Source: Porphyra umbilicalis (taxonomy: Eukaryota; Rhodophyta; Bangiophyceae; Bangiales; Bangiaceae). Taken from it: a DNA stretch of 64,000 nucleotides. Numbering within the stretch: position 1 is the first letter of the stretch; each line of letters starts with the position of its first letter. The notes under the pieces were generated by a model. The model saw nothing but the letters and a program-made list of their open reading frames with translations. It was not told where the DNA came from and searched no databases. The position numbers were made by a program, and so were the translations under genes. Positions 29,663-40,455 of the stretch are shown piece after piece. The stretch spans positions 62,001 through 126,000 of the forward strand of contig KV918900.1 of assembly GCA_002049455.2 (NCBI GenBank), in the 5' to 3' direction.

Positions 29663-31067
29663 AGGCGGTCAGTAGAATGGACACTAGAGTCGCTCTCCAC
29701 CTTTCGCTTTTTACCTTCCGATGTGGGCCGGCTGGCCGCAACTCTCCTCCTGGACGCGGTTCTTCCACTGCGGCGGTACCGGGTGGACGCTACAGAGTGC
29801 CTTGCAATTGTGCTGCGGCGCCTTGCCTCTCCTGCACGTGGGGACGACCTGAAGGTGATATTCGACGTCTGCCGCTCCTCGCTCAGCGAGAATTTTGCCG
29901 TACGGTGGACCGCTTGATGACCAAGTGGGAGCATCTATTGACAAGGTGGCGCGGCGAGTGTCTGGCTGAGCGAGCGGCGGTGTACGCGGACGCCATTTGT
30001 AGGCAGAAAGCGCCGCTGCAAACCTGTGTTGGCTTTATTGACGGTACTGCCATTCACGTCGCTCGCCAAGGTGGAGGGCTCCAGTGCGTGTGCTACTCGG
30101 GGCACAAGAGGCGACATGTCCTTAAGTTCCAGAGCGTTACAGCCCCTGATGGGTTGGTCTTCCACAAGTACGATCCGCATGAGGGGCGGCGTCACGACAT
30201 GGTGCTGTACTATGAGTCCGGGCTGGACGACGACTTGCGGCAGACTCTCCTCATCGACGGTGTTCAACATTGCCTACATGGCGACTCGGCGTATGTTCTC
30301 CGTGCTTGGATGCAGACGGGTCATTGGAACAGGCCGGACCGAACTGCGGCGGAACCGGCATTCGACCTCTTTAAAACCGCGTCCGCGAGACGGTGGAGTG
30401 GGGCTACAAGGATATTGAACAATACTTCAACACACTCGACTTCCAGAGGAAGCTCACGATACGGGAGACGGCGGTAGGCAAGCAGTACCTTTATGTAGTA
30501 CCACAATCAGGGGCGGTACCTCAGGAGGAGGGAAGTAACGGCCGTCCGGGCCGCTCGCGCGACACCCGCTATGGGACTCGAGGTCCGGCAAATCGGGCCG
30601 ATCGAAATGCCAAGACATGAAGACAAAGTTTACTTGCCGGCAACGACGGTGCCTCCTACCGTTGTCGCCCTTCGTCCTAAAAGGGCGGAAACCGCTGCGC
30701 GGGGACCGGGGCCACTAGTTGGCCCGGTCCCGCGCTGCCAAATACCTACGATGTAGATAATTCCCTCCAATGCATGACACTACCCAGTCTGGATTAACCC
30801 GCCCCGCTGTCAGCACACGACTATCCGACAAGCTCACCCGGACAGGTGCGCTGCAGGCGTTCACAAGCAGCAGCGGAACGCCACAAAGGCGACACACCAC
30901 CGGTCACCCGGCTCCAGCGCCCACAGCTACGAGTACAACGCCCCAGGCGTAGTACTACACTTTATGGTGCGCTACTGTGCAACATCCGGTCGTGCCTGTA
31001 CGGCAACCAGACCGCATCTTACTTCGGTCGTGACGCACCATCTTTGGAGCGATACCTGTCTGATTGA
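29660..31067 (+). pseudogene. PIF/Harbinger DDE transposase (DDE_Tnp_4), broken
   Basis: DNA transposase relic. The N-terminal part, in the frame of ATG 29660, has CLAIVLRRLASPARGDDLKV and SLSENFA, the usual Harbinger head. At about 29895 the frame shifts and continues with VDRLMTKWEHLL and the catalytic region: GFIDGTAIHV (first Asp), EGRRHDMVLYYE (second Asp) and LHGDSAYVLRAW. Near 30375 it shifts again to ETVEWGYKDIEQYF (third acidic residue, Glu). At 30494 the gene is split by a solo LTR. After it the same frame resumes with ALLCNIRSCLYGNQTASYFG and ends TGA at 31067, the normal C-terminus of the family. Two frameshifts and one insertion make it inactive. Confidence 0.85.
30494..30959 (-). 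mobile_element. Solo LTR of a related Ty3/gypsy family, with CTTTA target duplication
   Basis: Plus-strand ends are TGTAGTACCACAATC and GCGTAGTACTACA, the inverse of the LTR ends found at 39660 and 52338, so this LTR is in minus orientation. About 280 bases match the long element's LTR in reverse, with clear divergence. The length is 466 bp against 648 bp. The five bases CTTTA stand directly before (30489-30493) and after (30960-30964). No internal region remains, as expected after LTR-LTR recombination. Confidence 0.85.
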
Positions 31068-31458
31068 TCTCGTATGTCTGCTCCCTTATATACCAATAAA
31101 CATACTCACCAGCGCCGTGAGTAGAAGTGAATAGAGTACGACGGGAGTCAGCAAGCGAAGCCGGTGGAAAGCATTACCATGCACGCTTGCTCATGGCGAC
31201 GTCACCTGTCCCAGAGCTGACTTCATCAGCCTTTGAATACTGCCTGAACAACCCCGTGAACCACGAGGAATGACTAAGAGGGCCGTTGCAATGAGAATAC
31301 TCCTTGCCGTAATCAGGAGCCCCGTTGCGATTCCCACAGGTGGGATTCTGCGCCTGAGATCAACGGATCCAGGGGGAGATGAAATTGCTTTATTCCGTAC
31401 AGTTTAAGTCTCGTTGCATTAGCAATACTCTTCCAACAAGTCTGGTGTTTGTACATAT

Positions 31459-31523
31459 GCCAGGGTCGGATTCAAACCGACGGTCTCCGAGTGGCCAACG
31501 ATTCGCTGAACCACTTCATGCGC
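31459..31523 (-). other. tRNA-like sequence (degenerate tRNA or SINE head)
   Basis: On the minus strand a good T arm (GTCGGTTTGAATCCGAC) and a B-box match lie about 34 bases after an A-box-like TGGTTCAGCGA. A cloverleaf cannot be completed: the 3' acceptor CCTGGCA has no 5' partner and there is no clear anticodon arm. It is therefore a pseudogene or a tRNA-derived SINE head. Confidence 0.35.
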
Positions 31524-31650
31524 GGGGCAAAATTTCTTTGCACCAAATTGACAGCCGACGCACACACGGACCAAATCGCGTCGTCTGCGCGGCTGTTGGC
31601 ACCAAGAGCTGGCAATCAAAAGGCCAGCATGCATGTATTTCTCTCACCAT

Positions 31651-32613
31651 CTACTTCGTCAACCGTTCCCTGATACGAGCTAACGCTAGGTTAGTTTGCC
31701 GTGCCACGGCGGCGTCCACGGCGCTCCGGGTTTCTTGCGCAACCCGAGAACGACTCTCCTTCCCACGCCGAAATTGTGGCTCTGCCAGCACCGCCTCATA
31801 ATGGGCAAGCTGCGTTTCACACAGCGCCAGCTCCCTCGCGGCCATGTCCTGCTTGCGCTTGACGCTCCTCTCCAGCAATGCCGCAAACTCAGCTTCATCG
31901 AAGTCCTCTGGGCGTCCACGACGACGCGTGGGGGAAGGCTCCATCAGGCCGCCGTCGCCGCTTCCGTTAGATGTGGTCAAAGTCGAGGCACTCATGACCT
32001 GGTTCCTCGTCGCCATGGCCAAACGGCGGAAGTTTTTACCATTCTTGACCAACTCCTCCTCGTCCGTCGTGCGCTCCTTCCGCTTGGCCGCTGTACGTTC
32101 GTTCAACCCATTCATCTGCTTCACCACGTCGACCAGCAGCAGCTCCATTGGCGTAATGACCTCTGAAGTCCTGGTCTTGGTCGCGCGCATCTTGTGCAAC
32201 GCCTCAAGCAACACGGGGAGGAGTTGAAAACGGTCCTTGGCGTGCTTGTGGTCGGTCTCGGTTGGTGCCTGCGGCTTGGCGCTAGAGTTGTCGCTCACGA
32301 CTTCGAACCGCTCTGTCATCTTTCCCCAGGGGTACATGTGCGCTTTAGCCACGACGACCTCATTCAGCAGAAGGTACTCTTCCTCGTCCGTTCACCGACA
32401 GCGGACCACCTTACGTCGGTCGGTTGACGTCGCCCCAGGAGCGGATCTGGGAGAAGTCAAGTGGTGGGTGGGGGAAGCCGCAGCCGGGTCTATGGCAAGC
32501 CTGGCGGCGGGCAACAGAATCCGGGCAGCTGTGGGAGCACTGAGAGTGCTGGGTGGAGCGGCATTGGTAGGCATCGGGGAAGGGGGGGGGGGTGACGGCG
32601 TTGGGTGAGCCAT
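31651..32613 (-). pseudogene. Harbinger-associated Myb/SANT-like protein with one nonsense codon
   Basis: One frame of 320 codons from ATG 32613 to TAG 31651, interrupted only by TGA at 32394-32392. The N-terminal 73 codons are Pro/Ala-rich. The region right after the TGA (TDEEEYLLLNEVVVAKAH) fits a Myb/SANT-type helix motif in which the missing residue would be the conserved Trp, so TGG to TGA is the simplest cause. The rest is helical and charged (KNGKNFRRLAMATRN, ALLERSVKRKQDMAAREL). It pairs with the convergent transposase at 29660-31067; in this superfamily the second protein binds DNA and assists transposition. Confidence 0.6.
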
Positions 32614-34574
32614 GGTGGCAGTTGGCGACGGCAGGGTGTACTGCGAACGGTGCTCCGTCGTCTTGCCCCACGAAATTTATGCGCGCGAGCGCCCAGATCG
32701 GCTGGGACGAGCCCTGGCTGCGCGACTGGAGCCACGTGTGCTGCCACGGCTGCCTGTACCGACCGGTATTTGGCGTGGGTGAGATGACCCCTATACCCAC
32801 AAATGGGTTTCATTAGTTGGTAGCAGCTGTAACGTGGAATGTAACATGTCCCCGACCCACGCCAGCGACCCACTTTTGACTGGCCGACGCTCTCTACTGA
32901 TCGTCGGGAAAGTGTATCACTGTACTTGGGCGTACTGATTACAACAGCGCATCGCATTTCAGATTGAGGTGAAATGGGCCCAGTACACATAACCGCGGGG
33001 TTTCTTGCCTCGTTTCCCCACAGTGATCTTCCAAACTAGCACACTAGCGATTATTCACGTTTACATGTACGGTGACACCGGCCAACGATGCGTCTCGGAG
33101 GCGTGGTGGTTTTCATACACCCCCCCGTCACGGGCTCTGTGGGAGCCCTGTCAAGACGGAATGCAAATGCACAGGACTTAAAGTGTAGCCGACCATTCCA
33201 TTGAAACGTACCGCGCGACGACAACGGTAAGTGCCTCGCAGAGACGCGTCCTGTTGAGTTTGTCGGCGCTACGCTTTGGGCCAGCCGGCAGTCGTCCTGG
33301 AGGATTGCTGACACTGTGTCCGGGCTTTGTTTTTCTTATGCTTTAGCCCTACTGCCCACAACCACATACATTGCGAGACTACCAGTACTGAAGGCATGCG
33401 TACACCTGCGCACCACCCAGGACGCCAAGAAGACTGGCAACAAGCAGGAAAAAAGAAGAAACAATCAGAGCGGACGGCAGAGAGCCAAGACGAGACACGA
33501 ACACGATAAAAAGCAGGCCACCCAAGCCACCACCAACACGAGAAATAACATGACGCCAGGCAGCTGATCACAATGACGAATGACAAGCAGAAGTGAGGCG
33601 ATCACGATATCCAAAGCAGGCTCGAGGGAAGAACGGAAAACGAGAATCGGTCAGCGTTCTCTCTGTTGGCAGCGCGCGGTAGTCTAACGAAGTGATCCAC
33701 ACGAGCGCGGGCAGTTTATCGTAGTCTCGTCAGTCACTGACGCACAAACAGAAGTAAAACGCGCGACAGAGGCGCGATGCTTTCGACGGACAGGTGCCGA
33801 CCACCACCCACACAGTGCACTGCATCGTTCATGTCGAGAGATCTCATGCGCGCGCGTGCCTGGAAGCTATAAGAGTAGCGCCACGGAGCCCCTGGGCGAG
33901 TCGGTGACGAGAGAGGCGGGAGAGGGCGCGGGAGAGGAAGACGGTTGGTGCGATTGCACAACCGCATGCCACGAGGGCCGTCATGTTCCGTCTTTGTTAT
34001 CGGCGCGTCCTCGCGAAGGTCGTGCCCGTGGACCAGGCTTCCGGTGGCCTCGATTCACAGCGTCGAACTGCCACGTAACTGGCCTGGGATCACCCCTCGC
34101 GAGTAGGAGCCTCTGCGGGAGACTGAACGGGACGCGATTCGCTCGAAGTCTGCAAAATGATGTGTCCGTGCGGCCGTGTCGAGCCACCGAGAATCAACCC
34201 AGGCAGAAAGACGGCATGACATATGTATTGGCTCGGACCACCTCAGCGGACAGCGTGTGAGCCCGTGTCATTTGGCACATCCCAGAACAACGTTCGTGCT
34301 TCAGCACGTCTTGTTAGTTGCTCCTTCATCTGAGTCGGCTGACAAAGGAACCGCACACTGCACACCAGACAGGATAAGTGACATTTGGCAGCCACGAATC
34401 TGTCAGCTCCATACGTGTTCTGTGAAGAGGCCAACGGGCATTCCAGCGACACTGATCATCTCTGACTTGTGACCCGGATCCGCCTTCCCACGCTCAGCTG
34501 CCCAGCGGTTCCTTAAAGAGGGCCGAATCGCGCCAACTGTTGCCTACTTTTAGGCGGGCCGCAACGCGTAGAAC

Positions 34575-34952
34575 TTGGGAGCCGTCTTAAGGTGGATCTC
34601 ATGCATTAGAACCTCTGGCGGCGACGTATGCTCGGGCCCACCAGAAACGGGCACCAACGAACCCAATGCCGAATGTCTTGCTACAGAAAGGACCACCAAC
34701 TCGCAAGATTTCAGTCTATGCGCGCCGTTCCGATGTGTGAATTGCATTAGGGAGCATTGTCGTGCGTGCAGTAAGGTAGGGAGCAGGTTCTGTGGTACTT
34801 TCTGCGCCCTCGTTAACGCCAGGCTTTCACGGTGGGCATGTGAGGCGTGCTTGACCCGGGAAAGTTGTAAGCATGTACATGACAAGTTTCACAGCCAGTC
34901 AGAAGTCGAAATTGAGCATTGCGGAAGCGCTGGCGGTCGGGACCGAAAGTGA
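34575..34952 (+). pseudogene. Cys-rich fragment resembling a SWIM-type finger
   Basis: A 125-codon open frame with a dense Cys pattern: FRCVNCIREHCRACSKV, then RFCGTFCALVNARLSRW and CEACLTRESCKHVHDKF. The last part has the spacing CxxCx5CxH, close to the CxxCx6CxH of the KDZ relic at 60221-57207 (CSACPTSDGKCLH). It may be a decayed piece of the same transposon type. Similarity is at motif level only. Confidence 0.35.
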
Positions 34953-36375
34953 AGCGCCGGCACTGGACTCGGCCGCATGGGGTCAAATCACTCGCTGGTC
35001 GCAGAGATTACGAAGCTGGGGGCTACAAGTTGATTGCTTGATCCTTTTTTCGTCTCATGAAAGCCAGCCGGCTTGATCCGCCGTATCATCTTGAGTAGGC
35101 TGCATTTATCAGCTGGATTATTGTTGCAACGGCTACTGCTCAGATGGAAACCGGACGCAGCGCTTCAGCACTGTCGCCCAACCCACGCGCATTCAGGCGC
35201 TGCTCGCATTCACAGCCCCTTTTTTGCGGAGTACCGCCGGAACTCCCATATCTAACATCTGAGGGACTTTGGCTCCTGGAGGTCCTTTTCCGACGCTCCC
35301 ACACCGTTTTTGGGACACTTTAAAGTGCTTGAGATATACCTTGAGGAATGGCGCGGGTGTGCAGCGTCCCGATATATAAGCCCCAAAGGCCTCGATTTGT
35401 CAGGGTCTCGATCGTCATGTAGCCTACTGCAGAGGTGGGTTACAAGGCGCGAAAGCCGGTCGCCGTCTCGAGTACGTGACGTGCAGACTTGCAGCCCACG
35501 TTTCGGCCGCTCTGGCACAGACCGGGCTGCGGCTGGGCTCCACTTTGGGCTCCGGGCCTCCGTTTCGGACGAACAGTACGGAAATGGGGCCCCAGTACGC
35601 CCTTGTACCCCCCAAGTAGGGTGGTACACATTCCCAACAATTCATGGATAGCATATTGATGTCTTCCCAGGTTTGACCCATGTGGTCGAAGTCAAGACAG
35701 GGTCGCGGTCAACTGCCCATTCGTCGAACGACTTTATCCGCTGAATGGATGGCTGAGAGACAGTTTCGGACAATTGATTACCCCTCTTGACCCCGACGGC
35801 ATCGGCCAATATTGGGAAGACAGCAACACGTGGCGCTTTACTTTAGAAGTCTCAGTTTTTGCGTGCAGTTCCGAACGGAGCTAGGGGCATTCAGAGGTCG
35901 AGGCCTCTACGACCGCTTGGTTCAGAAATAGCTTAAAAATCCATACGTCCTGTCCAGAGGCAAAGAGATTACGTGCAAGGCTCTCCGGCCTGATCAAACG
36001 TGCCTGACTTATGTTCTTGGACAGATATGAGTGCCACGTCACAAGGACGGAAGCATGAAAATCGCATGGAGCACCACCAAAAAGAATATGTCAAACAGCA
36101 TACTGCAGATCTTCGGAAAATGGCGGTTGCAATGTGGTTGCAGTGTGATGTACCGTTGTATCCTGGGAAGTCTACGTAGCAGATCTGAGCGGACCCTAGG
36201 AATCTGCGTATCTTAACTACATCGCAAGTATCCAAGTCCACCACAGTGGTGATGGTACTTGCGCAACCAGCTTTCAACAGCACTTATCGTCCTTTGACTG
36301 TGTCATCCGTCACCCGTGTTTCTCTTGCGTCGAATTCTTTGGCGGTGTTCCTGTCATTCTCAGCCATAATGGCTC

Positions 36376-36738
36376 GTGCGCGTGTGTGCCGCGCCGAGAG
36401 CAGTCCGTAGCCTCGTCGAGGTTTGGCCGCCACTTGCGTGCTTCCCACTACGCCTTCAGTGCTTGATGTGCCGCCCGCCGATCTGGAACTCTTGGTCCGG
36501 ACGCACTAGCACCATACCACCCCCCACCCGCGGCATACTCGCAACGCTGGACCCCATTGAGCTTCCCCTTAACCCCTCTTGTGCTGCTATGATTGAGCTG
36601 ATCAAGATCCGGGGACTGCGTGTTCCACCGCACCGCACCGCCACCAGCCTCACCCGCCTCATTGCAATGTATAATGGGGATCTGATCAACTCTGGTTGGG
36701 CTCTGTGGCGTGACACCAGTCAGTTGCGCGAAATCTAA
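36376..36738 (+). pseudogene. Fragment with a SAP-like motif
   Basis: Within a 120-codon frame, MIELIKIRGLRVPPHRTATS followed by LTRLIAMYNGD resembles the helix-extended loop-helix of SAP DNA-binding domains. No start, partner or flanking gene supports it further. It is a weak call. Confidence 0.2.
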
Positions 36739-37515
36739 GCTACAAAACATTTTTAGTCGCGGGAGTTCCTGTCCAACCCGAAGCGCCACATGCGTGCCCG
36801 CTACAGCCCGCCACGGCCACGAGCAGCGCTGCAAACATGGCACGATGAGACCTGCCCAAAACCTGGCATTGGACGAAGAAACACTACTTGCATCAACCAA
36901 TACCATAGACATTCCTAACTAGAATTTACCTTGAATTGTGAGAATGGGTGTTACAAGGAGGCATTCCGTCAAGAAAGTGTACCCTGGGAAGTGACCACTT
37001 CCCAGCCATGACCAATATTGAAATTCACTTCCCACCGTGGCGGTGTGCAGACATGTATTTGATTGTCCGTAAACATTTCGTAGGGGCTTAAGTTTTGCCG
37101 AAAGAGAGATTAGACTACTTGATTGACATTTTAACTTGTTTGTTAACTACACCATAGTTCCAATTAATGTTGAAATTGGTGCTTCATGCTGTTCAGCCGT
37201 GGGTTGCGCTTTCTGCAGCGGCCGTGTTTGCCCGCACACGGCTCCGTGTGGAGCACTGTGCAACCTCCTGGAGATTCCGTGAGACTTCTGCGCCTCCGAT
37301 CCCGTCGCTCTGAGCAAAGCATGCCGATAGGCGCGAATCCCGCACAAATACGTGAAGATCTGCAGATATCGGGAGACTTCTTGGGAGGCGATACCGACTT
37401 GACCCACGCTTCTGGCATGGCAGATGCGGGTCACCATCGCTGTGTCTTCGTGCTTCTGACGTTTCTCGCCTGCGCCATCCCCGTCGACCCCATATCCCCC
37501 CTCCGACTCCCCACG

Positions 37516-38380
37516 ATGACGATTCCTGACGAGCTTCGGCGGGCTGTTGCAGAGCGCTTTCTGCTGGACCAGCGCGTTCACGGGGACATCCACCCTCACA
37601 TGAACACCCGCGGAGTGCAGGAGGACAATATGCGCCAGCACGCGAGCGTCCGAGGTGCCGTATGCGCTGCCTTCGAGGCGTACCCGGAGGTCTTCCTCCA
37701 CGAGGCCACCGTCTTCGTAAACGAGGTGCAGGAGATGATGGCGGAAGAAGTGCGGGTGTCCCCTGAGTCGGTGCGGCGCATTCTTGCAGCGAACGGGACC
37801 ACGCGCAAGGTCATCGAGATAAACTTCCGGCAGCGAATGAGGCCGAGCGGGCCGCATGGGTGGCCGCCCAGTGGTTCATCCCGTTGGAGTGCCACGTGTA
37901 CATGGACGAGGCGCACCGCCGCGGCCGGGCGATCAAACGCAGGTGGGCGTGGGCGCTGCGTGGTGCCCTCGCCGAAGGATACATTGACGCTTCCAAAGGC
38001 ACATTGACGCTTCCAAAGGCTTAGCGACGAGCTTTGTTGTGGGCATGACGCACGGCGGGCTGGTGGATTGGAGGGTGACAAAGCCGCCCCATGGGCAGTT
38101 GTCCGTGGACTTTTTGCTGTTTTTGATCAACTCGGTGCCGCCCGGCACGAACAAGTACAATCCTGCGCTTACGTGAGACCAGCAACAGCCTTTTTGCGTG
38201 CTCATCCTCGACAATGCTCGCGTGCATGACCACGCGGCGGTGGCTGTATTGGAGGCGGCGGGAGTGATGGTGTGCTTTTTGCCCCCGTACAGTCCGGACT
38301 TCAAACCGGTGGAGGATATAATTTCCACAGGGAGTAGCTGGCTGCGTCACCACGTAAATATTAAGAAGTTCTTAGCTTGA
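37516..38380 (+). pseudogene. Tc1/mariner (DDE_3, DD34E) transposase, broken
   Basis: Begins at ATG 37516 (MTIPDELRRAVAERFLLD). The head (SVRGAVCAAFEAYP, EVRVSPESVRRILAANGTTR) is the usual helix-turn-helix part. A one-base loss at about 37838 shifts the frame, which continues with WFIPLECHVYMDEAHRRGRA (first Asp). A 20-bp tandem duplication at 37981-38020 shifts it again to FVVGMTHGGLVDW. A TGA at 38174-38176 (CGA expected) stands just before VLILDNARVHDHAAV (second Asp). The last motif, PYSPDFKPVEDIIS, places the catalytic Glu 34 residues after that Asp. Stop TGA is at 38378-38380. At least three lesions make it inactive. Confidence 0.85.
37981..38020. repeat. 20-bp tandem duplication in the Tc1 transposase
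   Basis: ACATTGACGCTTCCAAAGGC occurs twice without spacer. It is not a multiple of three, so it breaks the transposase frame. Confidence 0.95.
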
Positions 38381-38571
38381 CCTTTTCCGACACACGCCTC
38401 AATGCTTCTCCACATCACGCCTGAAATGTGTGCTGGCTTTGTCAAAGCAGCGGTGCGCCGATATGCATCGTACGTGTCCAAGTAAAGTGCCTTATAAGGC
38501 AAGAAACACAACATAACACAGAAGCAAAGAAAGAGCTACGATTTTCCTCATCCATCCTCTCCAAAGCTACG

Positions 38572-39000
38572 ACACGCGCGTGTTGGCGCGGCCCGCCGGC
38601 CGCGCGACCGCGACCGCCGCCATCGCGTCGACTCTGCCGCCGCCCGTTGCCGCTGGCCGCTCGCCGGGCGCGGCGCGGCCGCCGGCCTCGTGGTGGCGGC
38701 GGCGGCAGGAAACCACGGCGGCCACGCCGCGCGGCTTGACGCCATGGTGGGGGTGGGGTGGCGGATGGCGGTCGGCGGCGACACCGCTCCCCCCGCCAAC
38801 AGCGTCCTGCCCCCCCTCCCCAAAAGGACGGCACGCGCGTGTCGGCGCGGCCCGCCGGCCGCGCGACCGCGACCGCGGCCAACGCGTCGACTCTGCCGCC
38901 GCCCGTTGCCGCCCGCTGCTCGCCGCGGGCGGCGCCGCCGCCCGCCTCGTGGTGGCGGCGGCGGCGGAAAATTACAGCGGCGACGCCGCACGGCTACCCA
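38572..39000. repeat. Duplicated GC-rich block, about 165 bp each
   Basis: Positions 38572-38735 and 38829-39000 share GCGCGGCCCGCCGGCCGCGC and most of what follows, up to CTCGTGGTGGCGGCGGCGGC. The spacing of about 257 bp is not a multiple of three. Open frames here are compositional; one (VVAAAAENYSGDAARL) looks protein-like but is unrecognised. Confidence 0.7.
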
Positions 39001-39601
39001 CCGCTACGCGGAGGGATCCTCAAATGGCACGCATCGCGAAAGTAGGAAAAGGGGGGTGGGGGTTGGGGGGGGGGGGGGGCGTGTGCGGACCTCTGCGTGT
39101 TGAACGGGCGGCGGCAGGCAAAGACCGCCCGCCGTTCCGGCAGTGCGGTCCCCGTCCCGGTGAGGCTCCCATTACACGCCGGCGTCGGAATGGAGTGTGG
39201 ACAACCGTCGTCTCCGCGGCGGTGATCGGTGCGTGGATGGCTTGCTCTTTTCAGGTGTAAAGTGGCCGTGGAGGTCGATTTTCGCAACAAATTCTCGCTT
39301 TTGACCTGTGGGGCTGTTTGTTTGGTGACTGCAAGATAACATACGAAGTACGGGGAGCCACGAACATAGATTCATCGGTCACTCGACGTTGACAGTGTCC
39401 ATGCCAAGTTCGCGCACGAACTTAAGCCCGAAAAAACTGGCAGACCCTCGAGCCCCAATTATCGAGCACACTGCACCAGATTGTCCTCTACCTCAGCACA
39501 AGTCAAAGCTCCAGACGGCACACCCGCTCCGTCAAAAAATCGCTTTATTGCAAACAAATTCAGTGTGTCTCGTACCTGCGTCAGAATAACTGGGTCTCTC
39601 T
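39001..39601. other. No gene; 3' flank of the interrupted Cys-rich frame
   Basis: On the minus strand CAATAAAG near 39546 could be the polyadenylation signal of the gene whose last codons are at 39659-39602. Otherwise nothing is recognised. Confidence 0.4.
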
Positions 39602-39659
39602 ACTGGATGTACTTGGTGCCAGGCATACGAAGCTGCGCCCCGGTACATTTGAAGAATGG
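39602..39659 (-). pseudogene. C-terminal end of the Cys-rich protein cut off by the retrotransposon
   Basis: These bases encode the last 19 or so codons, ending MPGTKYIQ and TAG. They join in frame with the minus-strand frame at 53750-52984 when the retrotransposon and one copy of its 5-bp target duplication are removed. Confidence 0.65.
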
Positions 39660-40307
39660 TGTAGTCCTACGGGGCCCCCTATGCGCCAGGGGGCGACCGC
39701 GGGGACGTCGGCGACGACAGGGGACGCGGTCCCCGACGTGAGGTGGCGACGCCAGCGGCGGTGGTAGCCGACGGGTCGGCGACGCGGGGGGCGGGGCGAG
39801 GGGGCGGCTTCGCTGCCCGGCTCGGGCCACCCGGGGGAGCGTACCCGATCCGTCGCGCCCGGCACGCGGGCCCCGCGGGAGGCCGGATTGGCGCGCTCGA
39901 GAGGGTGCTGGCGCGCTCGAGAGGGCGCGGCAGACGACGGCCGACCGGGCGCCACGCGGCGGGTGCAGCGCGTTGCGCGCGGGACGGTTTCTCCCCCTCG
40001 TCTGTAATGATCGCCTCGGGGGACTTGACATGCATGGAGGGAATTATCTGCATTGGTTGGTGACGGCCCGGGTCAATTCCCATTTGGGGAAATTGGGCCC
40101 GGGCGACGGTTTCCGCCCTTTGATGTCGAAGGGCGACGACGGTGGGAGGCACCGTCGTCGCCGGCAAGTAAACCGTGTCTTGATGTCTTGGCGTTTCGAT
40201 CGGCCCGACTTCCCGGACCTCGAGTCCCATAGCAGGTGTCGCGCGAGCGGCTAAGACGGCCGTTACTTCCCTCCTTCTGAGGTAACCCCCTAGATTGTGG
40301 TGCTACA
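39660..40307 (+). repeat. 5' long terminal repeat, 648 bp
   Basis: Starts TGTAGTCCTACGGGG and ends GGTGCTACA; the outer bases form the inverted TGTAGT/ACTACA ends typical of this family. It is nearly identical to 52338-52983. Confidence 0.92.
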
Positions 40308-40309
40308 TT

Positions 40310-40327
40310 TGGCGCTCCGGGTGAGAC
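40310..40327 (+). promoter_or_regulatory. Primer binding site
   Basis: TGGCGCTCCGGGTGAGAC begins two bases after the LTR. TGG pairs with the CCA end of a tRNA. The identity of the tRNA cannot be decided without a tRNA set. Confidence 0.65.
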
Positions 40328-40455
40328 CCGCGGTACGCACGCCGTGCGTGTCGCGGATCGACACCTCTTTCGGTACCAAGAGTCGGGGGACCCTCGTTGG
40401 TTGTATTGCGGTGCGGTGACAGAGGACATCCGATCGATACGCGGGCCCCGCTTCC

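Larger units (their letters stand above)
28890..32880. mobile_element. PIF/Harbinger element with two convergent genes (approximate ends)
   Basis: A plus-strand DDE transposase and a minus-strand Myb/SANT-type protein face each other, the usual two-gene content of PIF/Harbinger elements. Both edges carry related GTGGGT-rich inverted sequence. On the left is GGGTATACCCACATCTTACC with CCCAAATACCGGT near 28980. On the right (32758-32880) its inverse holds ACCGGTATTTGG and GGGTATAGGGGTCATC. Exact termini and the 3-bp target duplication could not be fixed. Confidence 0.6.
32881..37515. other. AT-richer gene-poor stretch
   Basis: About 4.6 kb with no intact gene. It contains two weak protein relics listed separately (34575-34952 and 36376-36738). 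No RNA gene or repeat array was noticed. Confidence 0.5.

Noticed and set aside
31459-31523. Functional or permuted tRNA gene
   Set aside because: Permuted tRNA genes are known in some red algae, but no matching 5' acceptor half is found on either side.
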